DNA of 64,000 bases from Bettongia penicillata ogilbyi. Its lineage: Eukaryota > Chordata > Mammalia > Diprotodontia > Potoroidae. Below the pieces are notes generated by a model, which was not told the DNA's origin, searched no databases, and worked only from the letters and a program-made list of their open reading frames with translations. The stretch lies in contig JAJHZJ010000414.1 in assembly GCA_023548195.1 (NCBI GenBank), positions 1,230,001-1,294,000 on the forward strand. The letters are read 5' to 3'. Shown here piece after piece: positions 54,846 to 64,000 of the stretch. Each line of letters starts with the position of its first letter. Position 1 is the stretch's first letter. The translations under genes were made by a program, and so were the position numbers.

Positions 54846-55069
54846 TATGTATCACATCACTCTCAGCCATTCGAGTTCTGACCCTCACCATGCCAAGATG
54901 ATTGCAATTGTGTTTTGTTTTCCTACTCCAGTTATGTACACTGCTAAAAGATTACTCTTTCTAGAAGCTAGTTTTTACAATGGCTTTCCCAAGATTCAAA
55001 ACCTTCAGTAGCTTCCAACTGCCTAAAAAATCCTATCTCCTTGGTCTATCATTTAAGAGAGTTCACAGT

Positions 55070-55310
55070 CTCAATTTAATGGAAAAGACACTGAATTTAA
55101 ATCAGAAATAGAGTCATGAAGTCTAAACCTGATATGATAGCCACAATCACCAGCAATCTATAACCTCTGTGAATCTCAAATTCCTGATCTGTAAAATGGA
55201 GACAATACCTGCTCTCCTTACCTTGAAGGGTGTTTAGAATGATCAAATGAGCTAATTTATTCAAAGGACTGGGTACAGTGCTATATATTTGTGTTATCAT
55301 GTAATTCAAA
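55070..55310 (+). repeat. MIR-class SINE
   Basis: GAAAAGACACTGAATTTAAA, then TGATCTGTAAAATGGAGACA, then GAATGATCAAATGAGCTAAT. Confidence 0.75.
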
Positions 55311-55978
55311 GCATATTATGAAATTTTGTTCAAAAAACATTTACAACATGCCTATGTACCTGGCATGGGTAGATGTGACACAATGTCTGCAATAAAAGTC
55401 ACTCAATATATAAATTGTGTTGACAGAAAGAAAGCACTTTGATGGCTGTTATTGGAACTTTAATTGCACAGTCTTGCTGTGACCAAAACTGAGGCACCAA
55501 AGTATGTAAGGATGGCTAAAGGTTTTCTATCTAAAGAGATAAAAAGGAAATGATTAACATTAGTACTAGTTAGGGATTATTATGAGTCCTACTGTGTAAA
55601 GGTATTTGTATTTCTTTAAATCTTATTCTAAATTATGCACCAGATATTTAAACATAAGAAAGAGAAATAATTGTTGATAGTTTTGCTTTGCTGTATTAAA
55701 AAGATTTCTAATTTCATTTTAGAAAAGAACTTCACAGGAAGATATATTACATTTCCTTTTTACTTTACCAGGTCTTTGGAAACCTGACCAGACCCTGAAG
55801 CAATAATGATGAGACTTCCTGGGTACCTTATCCTAATCATAAATTAATTAATTAGGAGGAAAGAGCACTCCAGTAAATCAAGTCCAATCTGTAAGTATGC
55901 ATTAAGCAGCTACAGTCCTCCATGTCAGACTAACACAATGACAGCACGGTGGAGGAAATGACATGCAAACTACTAGGT
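55311..55978. other. Intronic stretch, nothing named
   Basis: No repeat or exon supported. 55440-55520 is unique-looking. Confidence 0.35.
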
Positions 55979-56228
55979 GTCTGTTTAATTGTTTTTCAGT
56001 TGTGTCTGACTCTTCATGACTCTACCTGGGGTTTTCTTGGCAAAAGTACTGGGGAAGTTCGCCATTTACTTCTCCAGCTCATTTGACAGATGAGGAAACT
56101 GGGGCAAACAGCATTTATTAATTGACTTGCCCAAGGTCACAAAACTTGTATCTGAGGCTGGATTTGAAATCAGGTCTTCTTGACTCCAGGATCAATGCTC
56201 TGTGCATTACGGCACCACTGAGCTGTTC
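55979..56228 (-). repeat. Marsupial MAR1/WSINE-type SINE, reverse orientation
   Basis: TTTTCAGTTGTGTCTGACTC, then CATTTACTTCTCCAGCTCAT, then GATGAGGAAACTGGGGCAAA, then GAAATCAGGTCTTCTTGACT. Confidence 0.85.
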
Positions 56229-56275
56229 AAACAACTATGTAAGACAGGCTATATATCCAGGATAAACTGGAGTTG
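56229..56275 (+). repeat. Ancient dispersed repeat, left part of split copy
   Basis: AACAACTATGTAAGACAGGC then ATCCAGGATAAACTGGAGTT. The copy resumes at 56433. Confidence 0.65.
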
Positions 56276-56432
56276 CTCTGTTGTTTGTCCTTCCTTCTTG
56301 CAGAGGACCATGACATCAGGGAGGTGATGTCATGACATGCCAGTGAATGGGATTTAAGTGAGGGAAGGCTGTGCAAGGTCATCAGCCTTGATCTCTCCTT
56401 CCGGAGTCAGATATGGATCAGGAGGACTGGAG
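56276..56432 (-). mobile_element. RTE-type SINE (second family), inserted in an ancient repeat
   Basis: Reversed tail and body: TGTTTGTCCTTCCTTCTTGC, then AGAGGACCATGACATCAGGG, then AGTGAATGGGATTTAAGTGA, then GAGGGAAGGCTGTGCAAGG. Flanked by GATAAACTGGAGTTG and GATAAATTGGAGCTA, a plausible decayed target-site duplication. Confidence 0.75.
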
Positions 56433-56560
56433 ATAAATTGGAGCTAATCTTAGAAAGAAGGCACGAGCACGAATGGGGAGCAGGCAAGGCTTTCTGCAAA
56501 AGGTCAGATTCTCAGCTAAGATGTGAAGAAGTCAGAGAAGCCATCAAACTAACAACTTAA
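56433..56560 (+). repeat. Ancient dispersed repeat, right part of split copy
   Basis: AAATTGGAGCTAATCTTAGA, then AAGGCTTTCTGCAAAAGGTC. Continues 56229-56275 across the SINE. Confidence 0.65.
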
Positions 56561-56855
56561 TGACAAACGTCACTTTTGTGAAGCAGAGACTGGGAACACT
56601 TACTGACTGAGAGCTTCTGACTTGGAAATGAAATCAGGAGTGACACAGAAGAAAACATCATTTAGTGAACTGAATACTCTGTTTAGACAATGAAAAACAA
56701 AATGTTCAACTCATACTTTTAAAATGATTAAGAGAGAAACCAAACTTTACTCAATAGCAATGCCAAAAATTAAAAACCAAAAACCACTCAAGAGTGTTAA
56801 AGGTGAGGACTGTGTTCTCATGGTGGTTCAGCTGCAGGCAATGCATTTCCCAGTT
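56561..56855. other. Intronic stretch, nothing named
   Basis: No repeat or exon supported. Confidence 0.35.
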
Positions 56856-57205
56856 CTGGGATTCAGTTTCCTCATTTGTAAAATGAAGGGAAGGGAGTAG
56901 ACGACCCTTAAAGTTCCAGCTCTAACATTCCACCATTCAAGGTGTCTGTGAATACCATCACACTGGCCTTCCCTTCAACACTGTTAGGGTTGACAGGAGG
57001 TTACATATAAGAAGCTGCATGGTAAGAATGGGAAAATGAATGGATCTGTATTCATTACTTCAGTTCAAATCTTGGATACACTACTTTCTTCTTGTGTGAC
57101 TCTGGGCAAGCTATTGTACCAAGCTAAGCTTCAGTTTCCTCTTTTATAAAACAGGGACGAAGTCTAAATGATTTCTAAATTCTCTTTTACTTCTTTGTCC
57201 AGTTA
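56856..57205 (+). repeat. Two MIR-class SINE fragments
   Basis: First at about 56856-56945: TCAGTTTCCTCATTTGTAAA. Second at about 57045-57200: GTGTGACTCTGGGCAAGCTA, then GCTTCAGTTTCCTCTTTTAT. Confidence 0.7.
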
Positions 57206-57399
57206 AGGGAAGGTGATGGAGTGAAAAGAAGGAAAAGGGTAAAGGAGATAGAAAAACTCAATAAACTTGATTTAAGTATTTGTTAATGTCATATCCTGAG
57301 AGTCTGAGGTTTTGGAATTAAGAGAAAGCTGTTGACTTTTATCACAGACTTTTGGGATTCTAGTTAGCTCTCCAGCAGTTCAGAATGGTCCTCTCTGCA

Positions 57400-57620
57400 G
57401 TGTGAAAATGCTCTATTTCAAAACTGATTTTTGAAATGAGTATCTATTTTCCTAGGAAAGTCCTCTCCGCTGCTGTGGTTCAATGTGGAAGCCTCATTGT
57501 GGCCTGGAGGTGGCCCTGGCCCTGCTGGTTGTAAGCTCTGGCAGGTTCTATAAAACTAGAAAGGCTTTGAAGATAGCCTTGGCAAGAAGCAGCTGCTGGC
57601 TGAGGAACAGTCTCACTAAA
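57400..57620. promoter_or_regulatory. Candidate intronic conserved element
   Basis: Unique GC-richer block with GCTGCTGTGGTTCAATGTGG (RUNX-like TGTGGTT), CATTGTGG and CAGCTGCTGGCTG. No repeat match. Function inferred only. Confidence 0.25.
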
Positions 57621-57929
57621 TTCAAAGAAGCTCTTTTCTAGTAGGTCTGGCTACCAGGCCATGGATTCTTTAGCCACAACAACCCATGACAGAAAATAAA
57701 ATACGAAATGGTCTTTGGTCCTCCATTTCCCCCATTTGGCTTTGATAGTGATGGTGGCAGAAAAAGGGCTAAAAAAAATTCACCTAACAACATTAATTTT
57801 ATCACTGAGACTAAGTGTGAGCTCTTAGTCTAATGACCAATGAGTTGGAATACTTCTAGAGGGACTGAATCATATAAATATTGACATTCTTAGCATAAAT
57901 GAAATCATAAGGAATAAGGAAGTTACAAT

Positions 57930-58655
57930 TAAAAGAAAATATGGCTCAAAGGTTTTCCTTGGAAAGACAAATTATGAGGTTCTCATCCTGTGCCCAAGGG
58001 CAACAAGAAACATCATTTTATGAGATATTTGGTCATCTTGACACGAAGTGTTTATGATGAGAATGAACAAAAAAGACCACCGTGAAGATAACTGTAACTT
58101 TTATGCACACATTTGTGGCATTGATGAAAACAAAGAAATTTTATGAACAGCTTAAGATCTTCAAACTAAGTGTCCATATACATTAGTAAGTGGTGACTTC
58201 AATGCAAAGGCATATGGGAGAAAGGTGAAAAACATGTAGGTATATGTAGCTCAGTATTCAGAAAAAAGAGATGCTTAAAGGCTCACAGACCAGTCAGAAG
58301 CTTCATTGCTGTTTCTCTCTCCACCCTCCCCTTCCCCCTGACAAACTCTGTCAGCATACAGATGAAAAGAAAAAGCATTACAATAGATACAAAGTACAAA
58401 AAAATCAGTTAAAACCAGAAGTGAAACTTCTGATCCGTGGAAGTGATATGAAAAATGTTACTTAGTACCAGAAATTAAAGAATATCCTTTTCAGACAGAG
58501 TAACAAATTGGAGAAGGGGGAATCTTAGATTCTGGATAGTTAACAAGCACATTATCACTGACCGCATATTGAAGGAATACTTTACTCTAGGACATGCATA
58601 AGGTTGTGCATGAGGCCAAAAGGTATGTGATCAACCAACTGGAAGGTGGAAAGAT
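57930..58655 (+). repeat. RTE-clade LINE relic (endonuclease region)
   Basis: A frame near 58188-58215 reads VSGDFNAKAY, the GDFNA signature of RTE apurinic-type endonuclease domains. TTTTATGAACAGCTTAAGAT precedes it in the position seen in RTE elements. CACATTATCACTGACCGCAT (HIITDR) follows at about 58545-58566, corresponding to the conserved YIITDR-like segment. The rest is decayed and partly replaced. Non-functional. Confidence 0.75.
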
Positions 58656-59125
58656 GGGTTGGATTTCACCTTCCCCACAATAACCAATTGCTGCGCTTGT
58701 CTCCAAAACAAGTCCTATTCTACCTCCCACCCATCATCTATCACTCAGAAACCTTATGGCTCATTTGCAAAGTACAATTTCCTATCTACTCCCCTGCACT
58801 GTGCTGTGCTATCCTGTCCCATCCCCACTTCTCCGCCCCCCCCCACTCCCCGAGGTGTTGCCCCTCAGGGTGGTTATAACTGGTTACTTAGGAACTCACG
58901 GCAGTAGCTAGGCAGATGCTAGTGGGAAAATTCTACAACCCCTTCCTCTAGTATGTACACTCTTTGTCATGGAGGTCAGCAGAAACCCTTCAGAGAAGAG
59001 GATCTGTATTCTGGGGCAGTAATCTGTAAGAACTCTTCCCTTCTCCTTTTTCATTTTGGGTGGAACAGAGGGAGGAGTCACAGGATGAGCCTGTATAAAT
59101 AGGTTTGAATCTCATTACACCATCT
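58656..59125. other. Intronic stretch, nothing named
   Basis: C-rich at 58800-58855. No repeat or exon supported. Confidence 0.35.
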
Positions 59126-59129
59126 CCCT

Positions 59130-59630
59130 CCCCCCCAAGCCTACTTCACATACTTTTCCATCTTTGTCAAGGATATACCATCCTTCCAGTCATCCAGGTT
59201 TGCAAAGTCCATGACAAACCCATCATTTTCACTCATCCCACATACCTGAGCAGTTGCCACATCTTGTTGTTTCTTTCTCCACAATACCCTTTCCAATACT
59301 CCCCTTCTTTCTCCACAATACCCTTTCCAATACTCCCCAATTATACAGTCACCACTCTATTTCAGGTCCTCATCCCCTCTCGTGTGATTGCCATTATTAC
59401 CAGCTTCCAGATTGGTCTTCTTGCCTCAAATCTTTCCCCACTCCCATTCATCCTCTAAAACCTGCTAATGGAATTTTTCTTAAAATGCCAGTCACACCAT
59501 GTCACCCCAACCATCACAATCAAAAAAATCTCTAGTTATTCTCTATTGACTCCAGGATGAACTATAAACTCCCTTGTTTGGCATTCTGACCCCTTCACAA
59601 CTTGGCCTAATGGGCTTTTTTAAAATTATA
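59130..59630 (+). repeat. L2 3' region, split by a DNA transposon
   Basis: CTTCCAGATTGGTCTTCTTG, then AAATGCCAGTCACACCATGT, then GACTCCAGGATGAACTATAA, then CTTCACAACTTGGCCTAATG. It continues after the MITE at about 59821 with CTACAGTATGGCCAGACCAG. Confidence 0.8.
59271..59338 (+). repeat. 34-bp perfect tandem duplication
   Basis: TTCTTTCTCCACAATACCCT begins at 59271 and again at 59305. Both copies run through TTCCAATACTCCCC without a difference that I can see, so it is recent. Confidence 0.93.
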
Positions 59631-59638
59631 GATTAGTC

Positions 59639-59812
59639 AAGGGATGGGGGACCTGTGTGGCCTAGAGGCTACATATGGCCTCTAGATCCTCAAGTATGGC
59701 CCTTTAACTGAATCCAAACCTCCTTGTTCTGTGAAGTTTGGATTCAGTCAAAGGGCTACACTTGAGGACCAAGAGGGCCACATGTCTCAAGGCTACAGGT
59801 TCCCCACCCCTG
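59639..59812. mobile_element. Palindromic hAT-type MITE
   Basis: Almost the whole 174-bp element is an inverted repeat folding around CTCCTTGTTCTGTG. Left-arm landmarks GGCCCTTTAACTGAATCCAA pair with TTGGATTCAGTCAAAGGGCT on the right. The 17-bp termini AAGGGATGGGGGACCTG and CAGGGGTGGGGAACCTG (reverse complement of the right end) match at 14 positions. Flanks GATTAGTC (59631-59638) and CATTAGTC (59813-59820) form an 8-bp target-site duplication with one change, which is the hAT superfamily signature. No transposase. Confidence 0.9.
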
Positions 59813-59900
59813 CATTAGTCATTTTCCTACAGTATGGCCAGACCAGCCTTTCTACTCCTCTTCACTCATGCAAAACCACAACTAAAATCTCCAAACACGA
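59813..59900 (+). repeat. L2 continuation after the MITE
   Basis: CCTACAGTATGGCCAGACCA, then CTTCACTCATGCAAAACC, in register with the L2 segment ending at 59630. Confidence 0.65.
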
Positions 59901-60474
59901 ATAAGAAATTGAGGTATATGACTGTCCCTTAAGTAGGACTATGGAAATAAAGAGGGAGGAGTTTATGGTGGAAATTTTTATCTGCTGAGCTCAAATCAAA
60001 GATAATTGTATTTTTGTTTGTTTTTGCATTGTCTGTGGGGACTCCTGCTGAAACACTGATATGCTTAATGTTAGGACTTTTCTTGGCTTATTAGTTTGTG
60101 GGTCTTTCAATTTTAAAAGACTATCCTAAAAATTTACCTGCTTGGCTATCTACACCGACCAAAAGAACTATTATTTATGAGCCTGCCCTACCTGCCCTCC
60201 ACAAGACATACATAAGAACTTCTTTAACAAAGAGAAGCATATCCAATCACACTGCTTTCAGTAAAGACAGTGTCTTAATAATATCTTTGAGAATTTTCCT
60301 TAGCAATATCTTTAATGAGAGGAAAAAATACTAATTATATATAATTAATATAAAATATTAATAAAATAAAAAATTTAAACTTCATCTTTACCTCAGCTTT
60401 AAAAATATCTTTGTATATACTTCAAATTAGTAATATATATTAGTATAGTAGTACATTTATGTAATATATAAACT
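59901..60474. other. Intronic stretch, AT-rich
   Basis: No repeat or exon supported. 60325-60380 is nearly pure A/T. Confidence 0.35.
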
Positions 60475-60557
60475 ATACACATACATACACACACACACAC
60501 ATATATATACATATACATATATATATATATATATGTCACATATACACATACACACCC
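60475..60557. repeat. (CA)n(TA)n compound microsatellite
   Basis: ATACACACACACACACATAT followed by (TATA)n and CACATATACACATACACAC. Confidence 0.92.
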
Positions 60558-60800
60558 CTGGTGTACCTCTGCCTTCGGGAACCCCTCGGTCACCTAAAGA
60601 GGCTTCTCTTTCAAGAGGCCTCCCTTTCCTGCTCCAGTGTTAGCCTCTCACCCCCATCACTCATCTGGGAACATGCTGTACCCCTAAAATATAAACTCCT
60701 TGAGGGCAGGGGCTGTCTTATTCTTGTATCTGGGTCCCCAATATCTTTCGAGCAGTGTCTGGCCCAGAGTAGGCATTAAATAAATGCCTGCTGATGACAT
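60558..60800 (+). repeat. L2 3' end
   Basis: TCAAGAGGCCTCCCTTTCCT, then AAACTCCTTGAGGGCAGGGG, then GCATTAAATAAATGCCTGCT. Confidence 0.8.
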
Positions 60801-61095
60801 CAAACCCAAACCTCCACATTTTGTCCTCTGAAGCCAAGCACATCGAGTGTATTCCCCATTTGTTATGATAGCCCATTCAGACATTTGACCACAGTGGTAA
60901 TGTGCCCCCTGAATCATCTTTTCTTCTCTGGGCTCTTTTCATGGATATTCATAAGGCACAACCCTAGAGGCCTTCTACCTTTCTGGCCACACTGCTCTGA
61001 GTGCTCTCCAGCTTATGAATGTCCTTAAACTGTGATATTCAGAACTGTCTCTGAAGAACAGAAACTGAAGGTCACACGGAAGACAGCAGAGAGGT
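60801..61095 (-). repeat. CR1/L3 LINE fragment, coding strand reversed
   Basis: CACAGTGGTAATGTGCCCCC, then GTGCTCTCCAGCTTATGAAT, then GATATTCAGAACTGTCTC. Confidence 0.75.
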
Positions 61096-61399
61096 GCACA
61101 ACGGACCTACAGCAGGTTACACACAATACACAGAGAAGGAATCATACAGGAAACATGGTGCAAAAAACATTAGCCAAGCACTTTATGTCTGGGGATTATT
61201 GATGGACAAACAGTTTCTATGCAATATCAGAAGAACATGAGTAAAGCCCCCAGCACACATGGTACTCCTCCATGGCATATTTAGGACGTCATGGACAAGT
61301 ACTAAGCAGGAATAGATGGGTCGATCGCTGGAGGCAATGTCCATAGATCCATTACAGTATTGGGGAGACTGAGCACACAATGTTCCAATCTAGCCTGTC

Positions 61400-61689
61400 A
61401 AGATTTTTTTTAATCCTGATTCAAAACTCTAACCCTTGAATCATCTGCAAATTTGATAAGCATGTAATATATACTTTTATTCACGTCACTGATAAAAAAT
61501 GTTAAAGAGCCTAAGGTCAAGCAGAAATCCCAGTGCTCTCACCTTCCTCACAGGAAGGTTCTAACTCAGAACCACTCCTTCATGACCACTCTTTGGGTCT
61601 CATCATTCAACTAGTTCTGAATCCCCCTAGCAGAGATACTATCTAGCTCACATCTCTCCATCCTGTCCATATTTTGTCAAATCTTCCAC
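61400..61689 (-). repeat. CR1/L3 LINE fragment, coding strand reversed
   Basis: GAATCATCTGCAAATTTGAT, then AGGTTCTAACTCAGAACCAC, then CAACTAGTTCTGAATCCCCC. Interrupted by a MIR and resumed at 61950. Confidence 0.75.
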
Positions 61690-61948
61690 TGAAACACATC
61701 TATGGACAATGGGGCATAGGGCAGAGAGTGCAGGACTTGGAGGTGGGAAGACCTGAATTAAAATCTTGCCTCTGCTACTACCTATGGAACCACTTGCAAG
61801 GCTTAATCTCTCCAAGCCTCAATTTCCCCATCTGTAAAATAGAAAAATACTCACAGCATTTGTCCTTAGAAGGTTATTACCAGGTTGAGACAAAGTAATG
61901 TAGACTAAGTGCTTTTTAAGTGCCAAGAATTATTATTATTAAAATTAT
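61690..61948 (+). repeat. MIR-class SINE inside the CR1/L3 fragment
   Basis: AGTGCAGGACTTGGAGGTGG, then AAGCCTCAATTTCCCCATCT, then AAGTGCTTTTTAAGTGCCAA. Confidence 0.8.
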
Positions 61949-62130
61949 TATCCCCCTGATCAATACTGGTCTAGTAACTTTGTCAAAAAAGGAAATAAGC
62001 TCAGCTTGCCATGAACTTTTCTAGATTAAAACCATGCTGAAACTTGGGGATCATTGCTTTCTTTTCTTGATATTCAGCATCTCTTTAATAATTCAATCTA
62101 GGACTTTTCAAGGAGTTGAAGTCAAAGTCA
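61949..62130 (-). repeat. CR1/L3 LINE fragment, continuation
   Basis: GATCAATACTGGTCTAGTAA, then CTTGCCATGAACTTTTCTAG, then AAACCATGCTGAAACTTGGG. Confidence 0.65.
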
Positions 62131-62969
62131 TTATATCTGCCTGTTTTATAACAATACCACATGTTTATTCTTTGATACATTTGCAATCCCAAGTCTTTTT
62201 TAGGCACATTTACAAAGAGATAATTATTTCTCATCTTCTATCTGTGAAATTGTACAATTATGTACAAATGCAATATGTACACAATTATGTGCCATCATGT
62301 ACATACCTCTTATGTACATAAATCTAAGCTTCCTCCTCCTGAATGAAATTTGAATGATCACACTTGAGGCTTATCATTTCTCTAGACTAAGGTCTGCGGC
62401 CCATTTACCAACAAAGTCTGGTCATAGGTCCTCTACCATCTTGGGAAACAGAGATGAAATGCTGCTCTATAAACACATACCTGAATGAGAAAACTCTAAG
62501 GAAGTCAACTAATTCACGTAAGTGGATGGCAGGGAATGAAATCTCAGGACTGTGGTTTTGAACTCCCCTTATTTGCATGGTCTTACAAGAGTTCCTCTTG
62601 AGGAGTGCACCATATTTCTTAATGATGGCTTGCTTTGCAGAGACAAAAGGATATGCCAAATCATCTGCAATAGGCTATGCCTGATGCTCCTGGCTCAATA
62701 AAGAAGGAGGATCTGTCAGTTGCTATGGGCCCTTTCAGGTGTGCCTCTTGCTATTTCTTTATTTGCTGCTTCCTTCCATATTTGCACGCTTATGCTTTCT
62801 ACTTCCCGGGATAATTTGATACTCCTCCCTTGCACAGTAGTGTGTGGCTTCTGCCAGTTCACACTAGCTGTCCAGCACCCAGGTATGTGCTTGAAGGAAC
62901 ATATCAGGGATACATCACTGCCATGAATGACTCAGCCTCAGCAGGCCAGCAGGGAACGATGCTCTTAGA
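62131..62969. other. Intronic stretch, nothing named
   Basis: Includes an 84-codon minus-strand open frame (62405-62659) without recognised homology or clear splice sites. Not called a gene. Confidence 0.35.
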
Positions 62970-63078
62970 ACAATTATTCAATGCACAAGCACTTAGTAAG
63001 TTCTAGTGTGCCAGGAACTTTGCTAGCATACAAAGACAAAAATGAAATAGTCCCTGATTTGTCAGAAACCAATTAGAT
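62970..63078 (+). repeat. Ancient dispersed repeat fragment
   Basis: GCACAAGCACTTAGTAAGTT, then GTGCCAGGAACTTTGCTAGC. Confidence 0.6.
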
Positions 63079-63399
63079 GATTAGAGGTAAAGAACTTGAG
63101 AAGAACCTTTCTCAGTAATCCTCCCCAAGTTCTTTAGAGATTTGAGGTCTTTGCTCACAGAAAACATACTTCTTTCCTAATCTTTTCTGCCTCTAATCCT
63201 GATTACCACCTTCCCTCCTCACTCATGGGTGCTCGGTCTGCTCCTGGAATTCCCTACCTCCCCACAATTACTTAAGTTGCATTTCTAGACATCTTTGAAG
63301 CATTTCTTCTCTTTACTGTGCACAAGGTCATCAGACTTCATTTACAATACCACAACTGTGGTGTTCATTCCTCACATACGCATTCAGAAGATACTCGTG

Positions 63400-63590
63400 C
63401 ATGTACAAATTGGAAAGGATGACTTAGGTAACCTTGAGCAAGTCATTCCGTATCTTTGAGTCTGTTTCCCCATATATGAAAGGGAGAAAAGTACCTTTTA
63501 CTTTCTGTTTCATAGGCACCCTGAGGATAAAAATGAGGCAGTAATTTGAGAGCACTTTGGGGGGAAACAAAGCACTTGGCAAACTTTGTG
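63400..63590 (+). repeat. MIR-class SINE, 3' half
   Basis: CTTGAGCAAGTCATTCCGTA, then GAGTCTGTTTCCCCATATAT, then GATAAAAATGAGGCAGTAAT. Confidence 0.65.
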
Positions 63591-64000
63591 TATCATTAAT
63601 TGCGTATTGATCTTTTCAATAACAGCCATACAAACACAAAGCAATGACTGTAGAATGAACTTAGAAGAAGGACATCTCCCCTGCCCCTTCTTTCTCTCTC
63701 TCTCTGTCGAGATCATACGTACCACCAAGGAACTTACTATTATGGCTATGATGAATTCTTACTTTCACTTATGTGCTGACTAAACAGAAAGCCAAGTCTC
63801 ACGCACTGGTTTTAATTTACCTTTATCATCCCTGTTATCCTCTGCTCTGTTACCTCTTAATGAGCCACCAATTGGCAATTCTGTGAAGCCAAAGGAAAAG
63901 GCTTAGATAAACAGCTTGCTTAATGCAATGCTAGTCCCAGACACAGCTTCCTCCAAGGCCCAGAGAGTAGTTCTGGGATCTGAAATGAAAAGGCCACCCA
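63591..64000. other. Intronic stretch to the window edge
   Basis: A short (TC)n at 63690-63707. No repeat or exon supported. Confidence 0.35.

Larger units (their letters stand above)
51577..64000 (-). other. PDIA5: Large upstream intron of PDIA5 (open at window end)
   Basis: From the acceptor at 51577 to the window end no exon matching upstream PDIA5 coding sequence was found. I searched for the minus-strand equivalent of the segment before the PEAPPPP linker. The intron is therefore at least 12.4 kb. It holds a 7SL retropseudogene, L2, CR1/L3, RTE, MIR, marsupial SINEs and a hAT-type MITE. Confidence 0.8.

Overview
This is a 64 kb window of marsupial nuclear DNA. It is low in GC, has no bacterial gene density and no CpG island that I could see. 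It is packed with LINE and SINE relics, including tRNA-derived SINEs whose 3' half carries an RTE/BovB-like tail (MAR1/WSINE type), MIR/CORE-SINEs, L2, CR1/L3, RTE and L1. That mix fits a metatherian (opossum, devil, wallaby, koala or similar). I cannot fix the species by eye.

Only one protein-coding gene is recognisable: the 3' end of PDIA5 (protein disulfide isomerase A5, PDIR) on the minus strand. Four exons are present: 51446-51576, 43425-43495, 37495-37629 and the terminal exon with its stop at 33680. Their splice sites and phases join perfectly into one frame. They encode the third thioredoxin-like domain (active site WCPHC) and a C-terminal KDEL endoplasmic-reticulum retrieval signal. 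A canonical polyadenylation signal lies at 33548-33553. Exons upstream of 51576 must lie beyond position 64000. Everything above about 33.5 kb is therefore PDIA5 3' UTR, exon or intron, and everything below is the 3' flank.

Layout. 1-33500: intergenic 3' flank with no exon I can support, made of L2, MIR, marsupial SINEs, CR1/L3, antisense L1, two copies of an unidentified repeat, and a roughly 264-bp tandem duplication. 33500-37630: last two PDIA5 exons. 37630-51446: introns with several unique, possibly conserved stretches, a well-preserved SINE with a perfect 9-bp target-site duplication, a long GAAA/GGAA microsatellite and an L1 carrying an L1 fragment in the opposite orientation. 51577-64000: a large intron with a full-length 7SL RNA retropseudogene, an RTE LINE relic, a palindromic hAT-type MITE inside an L2, and CR1/L3 pieces interrupted by SINEs.

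I found no CRISPR array, operon, phage or other undescribed system. The most useful leads are the KDEL ending, the tandem unit at 5517-6051, the paired unidentified repeats near 9.7 and 12.8 kb, the 7SL retropseudogene, the nested transposon insertions that give a relative chronology, and a few candidate regulatory islands. Family names come from recognising sequence patterns, not from a database search, and repeat boundaries are approximate unless a target-site duplication is stated.
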